From: Longimicrobium sp.
GTDB lineage: Bacteria > Gemmatimonadota > Gemmatimonadetes > Longimicrobiales > Longimicrobiaceae
Assembly: GCF_036388275.1 (NCBI RefSeq)
Contig: NZ_DASVSF010000091.1
Coordinates: 1 to 64,000, forward strand
Length of the DNA: 64,000 nucleotides
Direction of reading: 5' to 3'
Shown: one piece after another, positions 16,424 through 24,942 of the stretch
How positions within the stretch are numbered: the first letter of the stretch is position 1
Layout of the letters: every line of letters starts with the position of its first letter
Position numbers and translations under genes: made by a program
The notes under the pieces: generated by a model
Seen by the model: only the letters and a program-made list of their open reading frames with translations
Told to the model about the DNA's origin: nothing
Databases searched by the model: none

Positions 16424-18889
16424 TCACCGCGAGGCCGGCGTCGCCGTCGCCCCCCGCGGCTCGGCGCGCTTCACGTACCGGTCCAGCCAGTTGATGGTCT
16501 CGGCGATGGTGTGCAGCGTGCTTTCGCGGGCGCGGTAGCCGTGCGCCTCCAGCGGCAGCACCACGTAGCGAACCGTGGCGCCGTGCCCCTTGAGCGCGGC
16601 GTAGAAGCGCTCGCTCTGGATGGGAAAGGTGCCGCTGTTGTCGTCGTTGGCGCCGTGGATCAGCAGGATGGGCTCGTTCACCTTGTTGGCGTAGGTGAAC
16701 GGGCTCATCCGCGTGTACGTGTCCGTAGCCTCCCAGTACGTGCGCTGCTCCGCCTGGAATCCGAAGGGCGTCAGCGTGCGGTTGTAGGCGCCCGACCGCG
16801 CGATGCCGGCGCGGAACAGGTCGCTGTGCGCCAGCAGGTTGGCCGTCATGAAGGCCCCGTACGAGTGCCCGCCGATGGCGATGCGCTCGCGGTCGGCCAC
16901 GCCCAGCTCCACCACCTTGTCCACCGCCGCCTGCGCGCTGGCCACCAGCTGCTCCAGGTACGTGTCGTTGGGCTCGGCCTGGCCCTCGCCCACGATGGGC
17001 ATGGACGGGTTGTCGAGCACCGCGTACCCGGCCAGCAGCACGAAGAGGTGGCTGATGCCCCCCGGGCGCGAAAAGCGGTTGGGCGAGTCCTGCACCTGCC
17101 CCGCCGACGCCGCGTCGCGGAACTCCGCGGGGTACGCCCACATCAGCAGGGGCAGCCGGCCGTCGCGCCGCGCGTCGTAGCCGGGCGGCAGGTACAGCGT
17201 GCCGCTCAGCTTTACCCCGTCGGCGCGGGTGTAGGTGACCAGCTGCCGCTGGATGCCGGCCAGCTGCGGCGCGGGATCCGGAAAGTTGGTCACCGCCCGC
17301 GCGCGCCCGTTCGGCAGCGTGCGCACGAAGTAGTTGGGCGGCTCCGTCAGGCTTTCGCGCCGGGTGAGCACCTGGCTTCCATCCGGCCGCAGCACGGCGA
17401 CGACGGACTCGAAGTACGGGTCCGCCGCCCGCCACAGCCGCCGGCTCTGCCCCGTCCCCACGTCCATCACGTCCAGGAACGGGTAGTCGCCGCGCTCCGA
17501 GGCGCCCGCCGACGTAAGGAAGATGCCGCGCCCGTCGGCCGTGAACTGCATCACCGTGTGCCCGCTGGGGGTCACCGTGAACAGGGGCGAGCCGGGATCG
17601 CCGTAGCGGTCCTGGTAGCCGCGGTCTACGAGAAGGCGCGGCGCGGTGGCCGGGGCCGAGGGGTTGATGGCGTAGCGGCGCTCCCACCGCGTGTTCCACC
17701 AGCGCGAGGTGGCGATGGCCAGGTCCGGCCGCCCCCACCAGATGCCGGCGAAGCGGTGCTCCAGGTCCATGATGCGCGTGGGCTGGGCCGTGAACGGCGC
17801 ATCGAGCGCGAACACCCGGTCGCGCACCGCCGCCTGCCGCCGCGGATCGCCCCCGTCCTGCGCCTCGGCCCACACCAGCGTGGCCGGCGCGTCGGACCGC
17901 CACTCCACGCTGCGCGGGCCCACGGGCACCGCGTCGAACGAGGAGGGCAGGTCGTCGGTCAGCGGGATGTCGGCCACCAGCTTCACCTGGCGCCCCGACA
18001 TGTCCCACACCGCCGTCTCCGTGGGAAAGTTGGACGCGGGTACGATGTAGCTGAAGGGGCGCTTCACGCGGCGCACCAGCAGGAATCGTCCGTCGGGCGA
18101 GGGGCCGAAGCCGAAGAAGATCCCCGGCTGCCCCACGTCGGCCGGGGCGCCGCCCGCCACCGGAACGCGGCTGAGCTGCGCGGTGAAGTAGTACTCGAAC
18201 AGCCGCTCGTCGGATGGGTTCTGCAGCAGGTCCTGGTAGGTGCGCACCGGCGCCGTGCGCCCGGCGTTCTCCTGCACGATGGGCGCGCCGGGCACCTCGG
18301 ACGCGCGCGGCGGCTCGCCGCGGGTGGGCACCACGCGCGCCACGATCAGCCCCGAGTTGTCGGGAAGCCAGCGGAAGGGCGAGCCGATGGTGGCGTTCAG
18401 CTCGGCGCCCATCAGCCGGCGCGCCTGGCCGGTGGCCACCTCGGCCACCCACAGCTCAAGCCCGTTGCCCACCACGTTCACGAACGCCAGCGACCGCCCA
18501 TCCGGCGACCACTGGGGATAGGAAACGCGCGCCCCCGCCGGAAGCTGCACGGCGCGCGAGCGTCCCGTCGCCAGGTCCTGAAAGGTGATGCCGGTGCTGT
18601 ACGACGCGCGGGTGGCGCTGATGCCGTTGGTGCGCGGGCTGATGCGGAAGCCGCCCAACCGCAGCTCCGGCTCGGCCATGGTGGCGATGCTGGGCAGCCC
18701 TTCGCGGCCCAGCAGCGCCAGCGTCTGCCGGTCGCGCCCCACTAGCACCGCGGGCGTAGGCTGCGCATCGATGATGGCCGGGATGGGGGCGGGCGGCATT
18801 AGGTAGCCGTCCTGCGCGGCCGCGGGCGCCGCGAAGGCGGCCACGGCGGCGGCCAGCGCGAGGGGCCGCCGGAGGAGAGTGGGTTTCAT
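16424..18889 (-). CDS. Secreted S9-family prolyl oligopeptidase-like serine peptidase
   Basis: 821-aa protein with a signal peptide (MKPTLLRRPLALAAAVAAFA…AQD). An N-terminal beta-propeller of about 500 residues with SPDGR- and RPDG-type blades precedes an alpha/beta-hydrolase domain. The catalytic Ser lies in GGHSYGAF (near 675), the Asp in GANDDNSG (near 748) and the His in EAHGYRAR (near 781). This order and the preceding LSGTLYLPPGYD strand are typical of acylaminoacyl-/glutamyl-type S9 peptidases that digest peptides outside the cytoplasm. ATG 18889 begins the signal peptide; an in-frame start 24 bp upstream would spoil it. The gene stands alone, with a terminator downstream. Confidence 0.92.
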   Translation of the reverse strand: MKPTLLRRPLALAAAVAAFAAPAAAQDGYLMPPAPIPAIIDAQPTPAVLVGRDRQTLALLGREGLPSIATMAEPELRLGGFRISPRTNGISATRASYSTGITFQDLATGRSRAVQLPAGARVSYPQWSPDGRSLAFVNVVGNGLELWVAEVATGQARRLMGAELNATIGSPFRWLPDNSGLIVARVVPTRGEPPRASEVPGAPIVQENAGRTAPVRTYQDLLQNPSDERLFEYYFTAQLSRVPVAGGAPADVGQPGIFFGFGPSPDGRFLLVRRVKRPFSYIVPASNFPTETAVWDMSGRQVKLVADIPLTDDLPSSFDAVPVGPRSVEWRSDAPATLVWAEAQDGGDPRRQAAVRDRVFALDAPFTAQPTRIMDLEHRFAGIWWGRPDLAIATSRWWNTRWERRYAINPSAPATAPRLLVDRGYQDRYGDPGSPLFTVTPSGHTVMQFTADGRGIFLTSAGASERGDYPFLDVMDVGTGQSRRLWRAADPYFESVVAVLRPDGSQVLTRRESLTEPPNYFVRTLPNGRARAVTNFPDPAPQLAGIQRQLVTYTRADGVKLSGTLYLPPGYDARRDGRLPLLMWAYPAEFRDAASAGQVQDSPNRFSRPGGISHLFVLLAGYAVLDNPSMPIVGEGQAEPNDTYLEQLVASAQAAVDKVVELGVADRERIAIGGHSYGAFMTANLLAHSDLFRAGIARSGAYNRTLTPFGFQAEQRTYWEATDTYTRMSPFTYANKVNEPILLIHGANDDNSGTFPIQSERFYAALKGHGATVRYVVLPLEAHGYRARESTLHTIAETINWLDRYVKRAEPRGATATPASR

Positions 18890-19064
18890 CGGGCACTTCG
18901 GGGCACGGGGCACGCCGGGCCGCCCCGGAAACGGGGCGGCGCTGGAACGAACGTCCAGCCAATCTGCGGAGATACCCGCCGGTGCGAAAGGCCGTCCGTG
19001 GGCGCCCGTCCGGCATGGAACGTGAAAGGCAGGGCAGGCTCAACCCGACCCGAGGAGAGACGCC

Positions 19065-19370
19065 ATGGCAGGCAAGCGACCCGACCAGCACAACATCGAC
19101 CCGCGCGAAGCGGGCGCGACCGACTACAAGACCCTGCCCCAGGTGGGCCACGGCCAGGGGGCGCAGGACGAGACCACCGCGGCCGACAAGCACGCGATGG
19201 CGCAGCAGGCCGCCTCGTCGGGCATTCCGTTCAACCCGGCGCACCCGGCGCCCTCGGTGCACGCGCGCGCCGGCCGCCCCGTGGGCGAGGACAGCGACGT
19301 GGCGGAAGAGGGCAAGGAGCGCGAGGCGCGCGGCAACACCGACCCGCGCGACGAGGGAGTCGGCGCATGA
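19065..19370 (+). CDS. Small hydrophilic, probably disordered protein (first of a coupled pair)
   Basis: 101-aa protein rich in Gly, Ala, Asp, Glu and His with no hydrophobic core, signal peptide or known motif (DQHNIDPREAGATDYKTLPQ… GKEREARGNTDPRDEG). AGGAGAGACGCC precedes ATG 19065, giving a good ribosome binding site. The stop overlaps the start of the next small gene by 4 nt (ATGA). Composition resembles stress-induced hydrophilins, but that is only a composition argument. The high-GC codon use with GC-rich third positions supports real coding. Confidence 0.62.
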   Translation: MAGKRPDQHNIDPREAGATDYKTLPQVGHGQGAQDETTAADKHAMAQQAASSGIPFNPAHPAPSVHARAGRPVGEDSDVAEEGKEREARGNTDPRDEGVGA

Positions 19371-19645
19371 CCACGGAGCGGACGGCCGGCCCAGGCCCGC
19401 GCAAGGAGATCGGCGGCGCAGCCCACTCGCAGGTGCACCCGCCCCACGTGACGGAGAACGATCGGGGCGCGCAGGTGCAGGGTTCCATGCAGTCGCCGAC
19501 GCCGGTGCCCGCGCTGCCGGCCAACGCGCACGGCCAGGACGTCGTTCCGCCCACCGCCGGCGCCGACTACATCGACGACGAGAGCATGTACGAAAAGCGT
19601 CCGGCCGAGGACAAGAACCACCACCCGGCCGACGACATGCCCTGA
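19367..19645 (+). CDS. Small hydrophilic, probably disordered protein (second of a coupled pair)
   Basis: 92-aa protein that starts inside the stop codon of the preceding gene (ATGA), so it is likely translationally coupled. The sequence is Pro/Gly/His-rich and acidic (KEIGGAAHSQVHPPHVTEND… DDESMYEKRPAEDKNHHPAD), without predicted secondary structure or known family. Its similarity in character to the partner gene suggests that both are produced together and act in the cytoplasm as stress or scaffold proteins. No function is assigned. Confidence 0.58.
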   Translation: MTTERTAGPGPRKEIGGAAHSQVHPPHVTENDRGAQVQGSMQSPTPVPALPANAHGQDVVPPTAGADYIDDESMYEKRPAEDKNHHPADDMP

Positions 19646-19808
19646 CGGGAGCGTCGCGAACCGGGCCTGGCGCTCTCCGGGGCGTCAGGCCACTCGTTGG
19701 ATGGGGGCCAGGACGGCGTTGCCGGTCTGGCCCCTTTCACGCGGGGGACTGACGGGGGCCTCCGAATGGGGTATCTTCCGCGTCTCTCCGTGGGCGCCCC
19801 CGGCCCTG

Positions 19809-19863
19809 CTGGGGCGACTGAAGTCGCGGCAACGAGGGCCCAAAGTCCGCCTTCGCGGACTGC
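19809..19863. repeat. 54-bp intergenic repeat module, second copy
   Basis: Near-identical to 16135-16188 (begins GGGGCGACTGAAGTCGCGG, ends in the inverted repeat GTCCGCctTCGCGGAC), with about three substitutions. Both copies precede GC-rich hairpin modules in the same order. Confidence 0.75.
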
Positions 19864-19977
19864 CCTCCCCCGGCCGCGCCGACACGCGTCCACCCTCTCC
19901 CACAAACAGCGTGGGAGAGGGGGTACACTTCGGGGCTTGGGTGCGCGGAGGCGGGGCCCGGCGCGTCCGCGGCCGCC

Positions 19978-20106
19978 CCCCATCCCCAGCCCTTCCCCCG
20001 CAAACTGCGCGGGGGAAGGGAGCCAGTCGAGTGCGGGGGGCCAGCCAAAGCGCGCTCGAATTCTCCCTCTCCCCTGCGAAGCGGGGGAGAGGGCCGGGGA
20101 GAGGGG
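19978..20106. repeat. REP-like hairpin modules
   Basis: The hairpin CTTCCCCCGC/GCGGGGGAAG in this stretch is almost the same, with its flanks, as the one at 15949-15993. A second hairpin at 20062-20106 follows a segment (AAGCGCGCTCGAATTCTCC) that matches 16215-16238. Confidence 0.7.
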
Positions 20107-20293
20107 GCTCCCGCGGCATGCGAGGCACCCTGTCGAACCCCGGCTCGAAGTTGCTCCCCTCTCCTGGCGCAGTTTGCCGGGGGAGGGGCCGGGGGAGGGG
20201 CCCGCCGCCGCATGCGAGGCACCCTGTCGAACCCGGCTCGAAGTTGCCCCCCTCTCCCGGCGCAGTTTGCCGGGGGAGGGGCCGGGGGAGGGG
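20107..20293. repeat. Two tandem ~94-bp palindromic units
   Basis: Units 20107-20200 and 20201-20293 each contain GCATGCGAGGCACCCTGTCG followed by a hairpin (CCGGCGCAGTTTGCCGG-type core). They are nearly identical and belong to the same repeat family as the modules upstream. Confidence 0.75.
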
Positions 20294-20422
20294 GAACCCC
20301 GTCCGCATCGTAAACCTGTTCGTCCAGCCCTTCCGCGATCGCCCGCACCCCGCCTTGATCATCGCCCCAAACACCTGCCGCTGACGCCCGCGGTACACAC
20401 TTTGCCAGCGCAAACAAACCCC

Positions 20423-20474
20423 TTGACCCACTAGATGTAGGGGTGTATCCTCTGACACACGCTAGATGTGGTGT
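20423..20474 (+). promoter_or_regulatory. nrdJ promoter with two NrdR-box-like sites
   Basis: TTGACC (20423-20428), a 17-bp spacer and TATCCT (20446-20451) form a good sigma70-type promoter. Two sites with the shared core CTAGATGT, centred ~31 bp (three helical turns) apart, lie at about 20426-20446 (within the spacer) and 20455-20474 (ACACGCTAGATGTGGTGT). The palindromic ACAC…GTGT form and three-turn spacing match tandem NrdR boxes, which repress ribonucleotide reductase genes when dATP/ATP is high. No nrdR gene is in the window. Confidence 0.65.
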
Positions 20475-20580
20475 CGCACGGGTCTGGTGACCGGCCCGTC
20501 CGGAGTCACGTCCAAAGCCCTTGAAGTAGCTCGTGTTCGCCGCCATCGACCACCGCCAACGCAGCCCAGGAGTGCCACGA

Positions 20581-23115
20581 ATGACCCCTCCCTCCGCCGC
20601 CCCCACCGCCCCGGGCATCGACCTGCCCCTCGCCGACCTGTCCGACAACGCGCGCATCGTCCTGGCCAAGCGCTACCTGCGCAAGGACGACAACGGCAAG
20701 CCCGTCGAGGAGCCGGAGGAGATGTTCTGGCGCGTGGCGCACACCATCGCCAGCGCCGACGCCCGCTACGGCGCCGGCACCGAGCAGGTGAACGCGCTCG
20801 CCCGCGAGTTCTACCTGCTGATGACGCGCCGCCTGTTCGAGCCCAACTCGCCCACGCTCATGAACGCCGGCCGCCCGCTCGGCCAGCTGAGCGCCTGCTT
20901 CGTGCTGCCCGTGGACGATTCGCTCAGCAACGGCCAGAGCGGCGTGTACGACACCCTGCGCTCCATGGCCATGGTGCACCAGTCCGGCGGCGGCACCGGC
21001 TTCTCGTTCAGCCGCATCCGCCCCACGGGCGACATCGTCCGCAGCACCACGGGCGTGGCCAGCGGGCCCATCAGCTTCATGTCGCTGTACGATGCGTCCA
21101 CCGAGGTGGTGAAGCAGGGCGGCACGCGCCGCGGCGCCAACATGGGCATCCTGCGCGTGGACCATCCCAACGTCGAAGAGTTCATCGACTGCAAGCAGGA
21201 CATCACCAAGATCACCAACTTCAACATCTCCGTCGCCATCACCGACGCCTTCATGCGCGCGGTGGACAAGGGCGAGGAGTACGACCTGGTGAACCCGCGC
21301 ACGGGCGAGCTCGCCGGCAAGAAGGACGCGCGGCAGATCTTCGACAAGATCGTCCAGAATGCGTGGCGCACCGGCGAGCCGGGGGTGTTCTTCATCGACC
21401 GGGCGAACTTCTACAACCCGGTGCCGCACCTGGGCGCGTACGAGGCCACCAACCCCTGCGGCGAGCAGCCCCTGCTGCCGTACGACGTGTGCAACCTGGG
21501 CTCGGTGAACGTGGGCGCCTTCGTGCGCGACGACGTGCCCGCCACCGCCGACTGGTACGAGCGCATCGACTGGAAGGAGTATCGCCGGGTGACGCGCCTG
21601 GCCACGCACTTCCTGGACAACGTCATCGACGCCAACCAGTACCCGCTGCCCGAAATCACCGACCTGGCCAACCGCATCCGCCGCATCGGGCTGGGCGTCA
21701 TGGGCTTCGCCGACCTGCTGGTGCGCCTGGGCATCCCCTACAACAGCCCCGACGGCGTGGAAGTGGGCCGGCGGGTGATGGAGTTCCTGGACGAGGAGAG
21801 CAAGAAGGCGTCTGAGACGCTGGCCGAAAAGCGCGGCGCCTTCCCCGAGTGGGAAAAGAGCATCTGGGGGCCGGACGAGACGGCCGCGCGCGCGCCCAAC
21901 GGCGAGCGCATCCGCCCCGTGCGCAAGCTGCGCAACTGCAACGTGACGACGGTGGCGCCCACGGGCACCATCTCCATCTTCGCCGGCTGCTCGTCGGGCA
22001 TCGAGCCGCTGTTCGCCGTGGCCTTCATGCGCAACCAGGCCGGCTCGCTGATGCCCGACGTCAACGAGGATTTCGTCAAGGCGGCCAAGGACGGCGGCTG
22101 GTACAGCGCCGAGCTGATGGAGCGCATCGCCCGCGAGGGGCACATCCACTTCGCCGAGGTGCCCGAGTCGGTGCAGCGCGCGTTCTCCACCGCGCACGAC
22201 ATCACCCCCGAGTGGCACGTGCGGATGCAGGCGGCCTTCCAGGAGCACTGCGACAGCGCCATCAGCAAGACGACCAACTTCCCCAACGAGGCCACGGTCG
22301 AGGACGTCCGCAAGATCTACGAGCTGGCGTTCGCGCTGGGCACCAAGGGCGTGACGGTGTACCGCGACGGCTCCCGCGACGGGCAGGTGCTGTCGACGGG
22401 CGCCACGAAGACGCCGGCGCAGCAGGCCGAGGAAGTGGCCAAGGCGGCCGAGATCGGCGCGAAGGCGGCGGAGCAGGCCGAGCGCATCGCCAAGCTGGAG
22501 CGCGAGATGGCGCGCCTGCGCGGCGAGCTGAGCCAGGCCGAGCAGGTGGCCACCCAGGCGCGCCGGCACAAGCGCAAGCGGCCCAACGTGCTCAAGGGCA
22601 CCACGCGCAAGATGAACTCGCCGCTGGGCGACGTGTTCGTCACCATCAACGAGGACCGCGAGGGGCACGAGTTCGAGGTGTTCGCCACGCTGGGCAAGGC
22701 GGGCTCGGTCGCCATGGCCGACGTGGAGGCCATCGGCCGGCTGATCTCGCTGGCGCTGCGCTTCGGCATCCCCGTGACGGACGTGTACAGCCAGCTCCGC
22801 GGCATCAGCTCCGACCGCGCGGTGGGCTTCGGCGAGAACAAGGTGCTCTCGGTGCCCGATGCCATCGCCCAGGCGCTGGGGCTTCACCAGCGCGAAAAGG
22901 CGGGGATCCAGCAGGAGTTGATTCCCGAGGTGGTGGGCGGGGCCACGGAGGTGGTGACGCTTCCCGAGACGCTGGAGCAGCCGCAGCTGTCGCTGATGAA
23001 CTACGCGTCCGAGGCCGAGACCTTCATGGGCACCTGCCCCGACTGCAGCAGCCAGCTGGAGTTCGCCGAAGGCTGCAAGAAGTGCCACGCCTGCGGCTAC
23101 TCGGAGTGCGGGTGA
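20581..23115 (+). CDS. nrdJ: Adenosylcobalamin-dependent (class II) ribonucleoside-diphosphate reductase
   Basis: Reduces ribonucleotides to deoxyribonucleotides with a B12-derived radical. Motifs in order: PNSPTLMNAG, SACFVLPVDDS (redox Cys106), SGGGTGFSFSRIRPTGD, NPCGEQPLLPYDVCNLGS (thiyl-radical Cys near 291), and APTGTISIFAGCSSGIEP. The C-terminus carries the redox tail CPDC…CKKCHACGYSECG. At 844 aa it has the usual length for the NrdJ subgroup with a coiled C-terminal extension (residues ~610-665 rich in Ala/Glu/Lys). ATG 20581 is preferred; an in-frame GTG at 20533 is possible. It is preceded by a promoter with NrdR-like boxes and followed by a strong terminator. I see no cobalamin riboswitch upstream. 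The last 150 nt are duplicated at 24718-24866. Confidence 0.95.
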   Translation: MTPPSAAPTAPGIDLPLADLSDNARIVLAKRYLRKDDNGKPVEEPEEMFWRVAHTIASADARYGAGTEQVNALAREFYLLMTRRLFEPNSPTLMNAGRPLGQLSACFVLPVDDSLSNGQSGVYDTLRSMAMVHQSGGGTGFSFSRIRPTGDIVRSTTGVASGPISFMSLYDASTEVVKQGGTRRGANMGILRVDHPNVEEFIDCKQDITKITNFNISVAITDAFMRAVDKGEEYDLVNPRTGELAGKKDARQIFDKIVQNAWRTGEPGVFFIDRANFYNPVPHLGAYEATNPCGEQPLLPYDVCNLGSVNVGAFVRDDVPATADWYERIDWKEYRRVTRLATHFLDNVIDANQYPLPEITDLANRIRRIGLGVMGFADLLVRLGIPYNSPDGVEVGRRVMEFLDEESKKASETLAEKRGAFPEWEKSIWGPDETAARAPNGERIRPVRKLRNCNVTTVAPTGTISIFAGCSSGIEPLFAVAFMRNQAGSLMPDVNEDFVKAAKDGGWYSAELMERIAREGHIHFAEVPESVQRAFSTAHDITPEWHVRMQAAFQEHCDSAISKTTNFPNEATVEDVRKIYELAFALGTKGVTVYRDGSRDGQVLSTGATKTPAQQAEEVAKAAEIGAKAAEQAERIAKLEREMARLRGELSQAEQVATQARRHKRKRPNVLKGTTRKMNSPLGDVFVTINEDREGHEFEVFATLGKAGSVAMADVEAIGRLISLALRFGIPVTDVYSQLRGISSDRAVGFGENKVLSVPDAIAQALGLHQREKAGIQQELIPEVVGGATEVVTLPETLEQPQLSLMNYASEAETFMGTCPDCSSQLEFAEGCKKCHACGYSECG

Positions 23116-23131
23116 TCGCGGGATAGCGGCT

Positions 23132-23167
23132 GGCCCGGGCTGGCGAAGGCCAGCCCGGGCCAATTTT
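23132..23167 (+). terminator. Rho-independent terminator of nrdJ
   Basis: A perfect 13-bp stem (GGCCCGGGCTGGC/GCCAGCCCGGGCC) with a GAAG loop is followed by AATTTT. The next gene starts only 16 bp further on. Confidence 0.85.
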
Positions 23168-23182
23168 ACAAGCAGGACTGAC

Positions 23183-24700
23183 GTGGCGCTTTTTCGCAAA
23201 AACGAACCTTTCCAGGGCCTCCTGGCGCCCGAGATCTGGGTCACCCCGGCGGAGCTCCGTTCCCGACACCCCGACACCATGCTCTTCGCGGTAGTCGGCT
23301 TTTGCAGCTGGTGCATGGGCGAGGCGTGGCTGATCAGGGAGGAGGTTCAGCCCGATGCGTGGCTGATCTTCGATACGAGCACCTACATTTCGGAGGTCAG
23401 AAACGGCGGGCACGGCCAGTACGCTGGCAATACCGGGATGAGGCCGGAGGTGCTGGACGCGGTTGAGGCGGGGCTCGAAAGGCTGGGCATGAGCGAGCTT
23501 CACGCCATCTTCCGGCGGTTCAGGGACGCTCTCGACGCCGATCCGGCCCTGAAGCGGAAGACCATGGAGGGCTATGGGTTCGGCGACATCCCGGATGTGA
23601 TCAACGATCTCGACGACGCCTTTTACAAGTCGGAGGATCCGAAGCGGTTTTACCCCCGGGCGGAGAGCTGGCTGAAGGAGGCGCCCACCGTCGTTGCGCT
23701 TACCCCGCGCCAGATCCGGGCTCGGCAGGCGGCGATCGTGGCAAGCAACAAGCGGCTGCACCAGCGCCGCGCCGCGGCGTTGCGGCGATCGCGGCCATCG
23801 CCCCGGGAGGTCGTGGTCGGCGCCGTCCTTCGGCTGTGGGACCTGACCGGCCTCCAGCGGCCCGGCGAAGACGTGCTGGATTACGCCAGGCGCCAGATCG
23901 CAGGGCGGCCGAATTGGGGGCGGGAGGTCACCGAGGCACTGGCGGCGCTGGTGCCGCCGTTCTATCCGGCGGTCCAGGACGGGGATCATGAAAAGGTGGA
24001 CGAGATCCTCTCTGCCTATCGTGAGATCCACGCGCGCTTTCGGATCGAAAAGACGTCCCGATGGCCCGGCGACATCCGGTTCTACGCCAACCGGCTGCAA
24101 TATGCCGGCGAGCGGCTCGGCCGGGTGGACCTGCTCGAGCGGGCGGCCGAAGCCTGGAACCACGCCATCGTGGCCGGACCGTCGGACTACGATTACGACC
24201 CGGGCGGAGCCTGGCGCTCGCTGGGCCAGACGCGGGTCGAGCTCGGGCGGCTCGACGAGCGGCACGTGCCCGCCGTCCGGAACGCGTTCGATGCGTTCGA
24301 TAGCGCCATCGAGATCGACTTGAACGATCCGAGGAGAAGCGCAACCTCCGGCTATCCGGCGGCCGACCTGTTGAGCCGGGCGGAGGCGCATCTCGTCCTT
24401 GCGACGAAGCAGGACCGTGCCGGGCATCTCCAGGCCGCCAGGAAGGCGATCGCCGAGGCTTGCCCGCTGATGCGGCGTTCGGCGCGCGGCCAGCTGAGGG
24501 CGGTCCATGCCGAGCTGCTGACGCTGCTGCCGCCGGCCGACGTCCCCGCCCGCGACCGAGCTCGCGCCGTCAAGCGCCTCGACAAAGAGATCGCCTGGGA
24601 GCTGGAGGAGGACGGCGGCCCCCGCGCCAATCCGATGCGCCTCAAGCGCCTCCGCCGGATGCGCGCGGCGCTCGCGGGCGATCCCGAACCGCCGGACTGA
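23183..24700 (+). CDS. DUF4375 (DMP19-like) domain protein with helical-repeat C-terminus
   Basis: 505 aa. Residues ~45-150 match the DMP19/DUF4375 pattern (FDTSTYISEVRNGGHGQYAGNTG … LDDAFYKSED). DMP19 of Neisseria is a DNA-mimic that binds a transcription factor; that role cannot be assumed here. Residues ~200-500 are helical with tetratricopeptide-like spacing (ANRLQYAGERLG…, AWRSLGQTRVELGRL…, AEAHLVLATKQDRAG). It starts at GTG 23183 with AGGA 6 nt upstream. The gene sits between the intact nrdJ end and a duplicated nrdJ 3' fragment, so it arrived by an insertion event. Because the nrdJ terminator ends 16 bp before its start, its promoter must overlap that terminator or be absent. Confidence 0.75.
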   Translation: MALFRKNEPFQGLLAPEIWVTPAELRSRHPDTMLFAVVGFCSWCMGEAWLIREEVQPDAWLIFDTSTYISEVRNGGHGQYAGNTGMRPEVLDAVEAGLERLGMSELHAIFRRFRDALDADPALKRKTMEGYGFGDIPDVINDLDDAFYKSEDPKRFYPRAESWLKEAPTVVALTPRQIRARQAAIVASNKRLHQRRAAALRRSRPSPREVVVGAVLRLWDLTGLQRPGEDVLDYARRQIAGRPNWGREVTEALAALVPPFYPAVQDGDHEKVDEILSAYREIHARFRIEKTSRWPGDIRFYANRLQYAGERLGRVDLLERAAEAWNHAIVAGPSDYDYDPGGAWRSLGQTRVELGRLDERHVPAVRNAFDAFDSAIEIDLNDPRRSATSGYPAADLLSRAEAHLVLATKQDRAGHLQAARKAIAEACPLMRRSARGQLRAVHAELLTLLPPADVPARDRARAVKRLDKEIAWELEEDGGPRANPMRLKRLRRMRAALAGDPEPPD

Positions 24701-24717
24701 GCGCGGCAACGCCAAGC

Positions 24718-24866
24718 GAGACGCTGGAGCCGCGGCAGCTGTCGCTGATGAACCACGTGGCCGAGCCGAGACCTTCATCGGCACCTGCCACGACTGCAGC
24801 AGGCAGATGGAGTGCGCCGAACGCTGCAAGAAGTGCCACGCCTGCGGGTATTCCGAGTGCGGGTGA
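24718..24866 (+). pseudogene. Duplicated 3' end of nrdJ (frameshifted remnant)
   Basis: 149 nt aligned to nrdJ 22966-23115 at about 90% identity, with one single-base deletion (near 24766) that breaks the frame. After the deletion all Cys codons of the redox tail (C-x2-C … CKKCHACGYSECG) are kept up to the same TGA. The match starts abruptly at GAGACGCTGGAG and stops at the stop codon. No upstream part of nrdJ is present, so this is not expressed as a reductase. It marks the right border of the DUF4375 insertion. Confidence 0.88.
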
Positions 24867-24942
24867 GGGGGATGATGATGGAGGCCCGTGGTTATGCTGA
24901 GCCGCGGGCCCATTGCAGAAACTGTGATGTGGAGGGTGTCTG

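Noticed and set aside
16199..18745. 848-residue plus-strand frame and a 684-residue frame opposite or overlapping the S9 peptidase
   Set aside because: Arg/His/Gly-rich shadows without motifs; the peptidase frame has signal peptide, propeller and catalytic triad.
20294..20580. Cobalamin riboswitch upstream of nrdJ
   Set aside because: I could not find the conserved B12-box (GCCACTG-like) or a long structured leader. The promoter with NrdR-like sites explains the region better.
20506..23316. 936-residue reading frame on the minus strand opposite nrdJ
   Set aside because: It is a high-GC shadow with His/Gly/Arg-rich composition and no motif, while the plus strand has the full set of class II reductase motifs.
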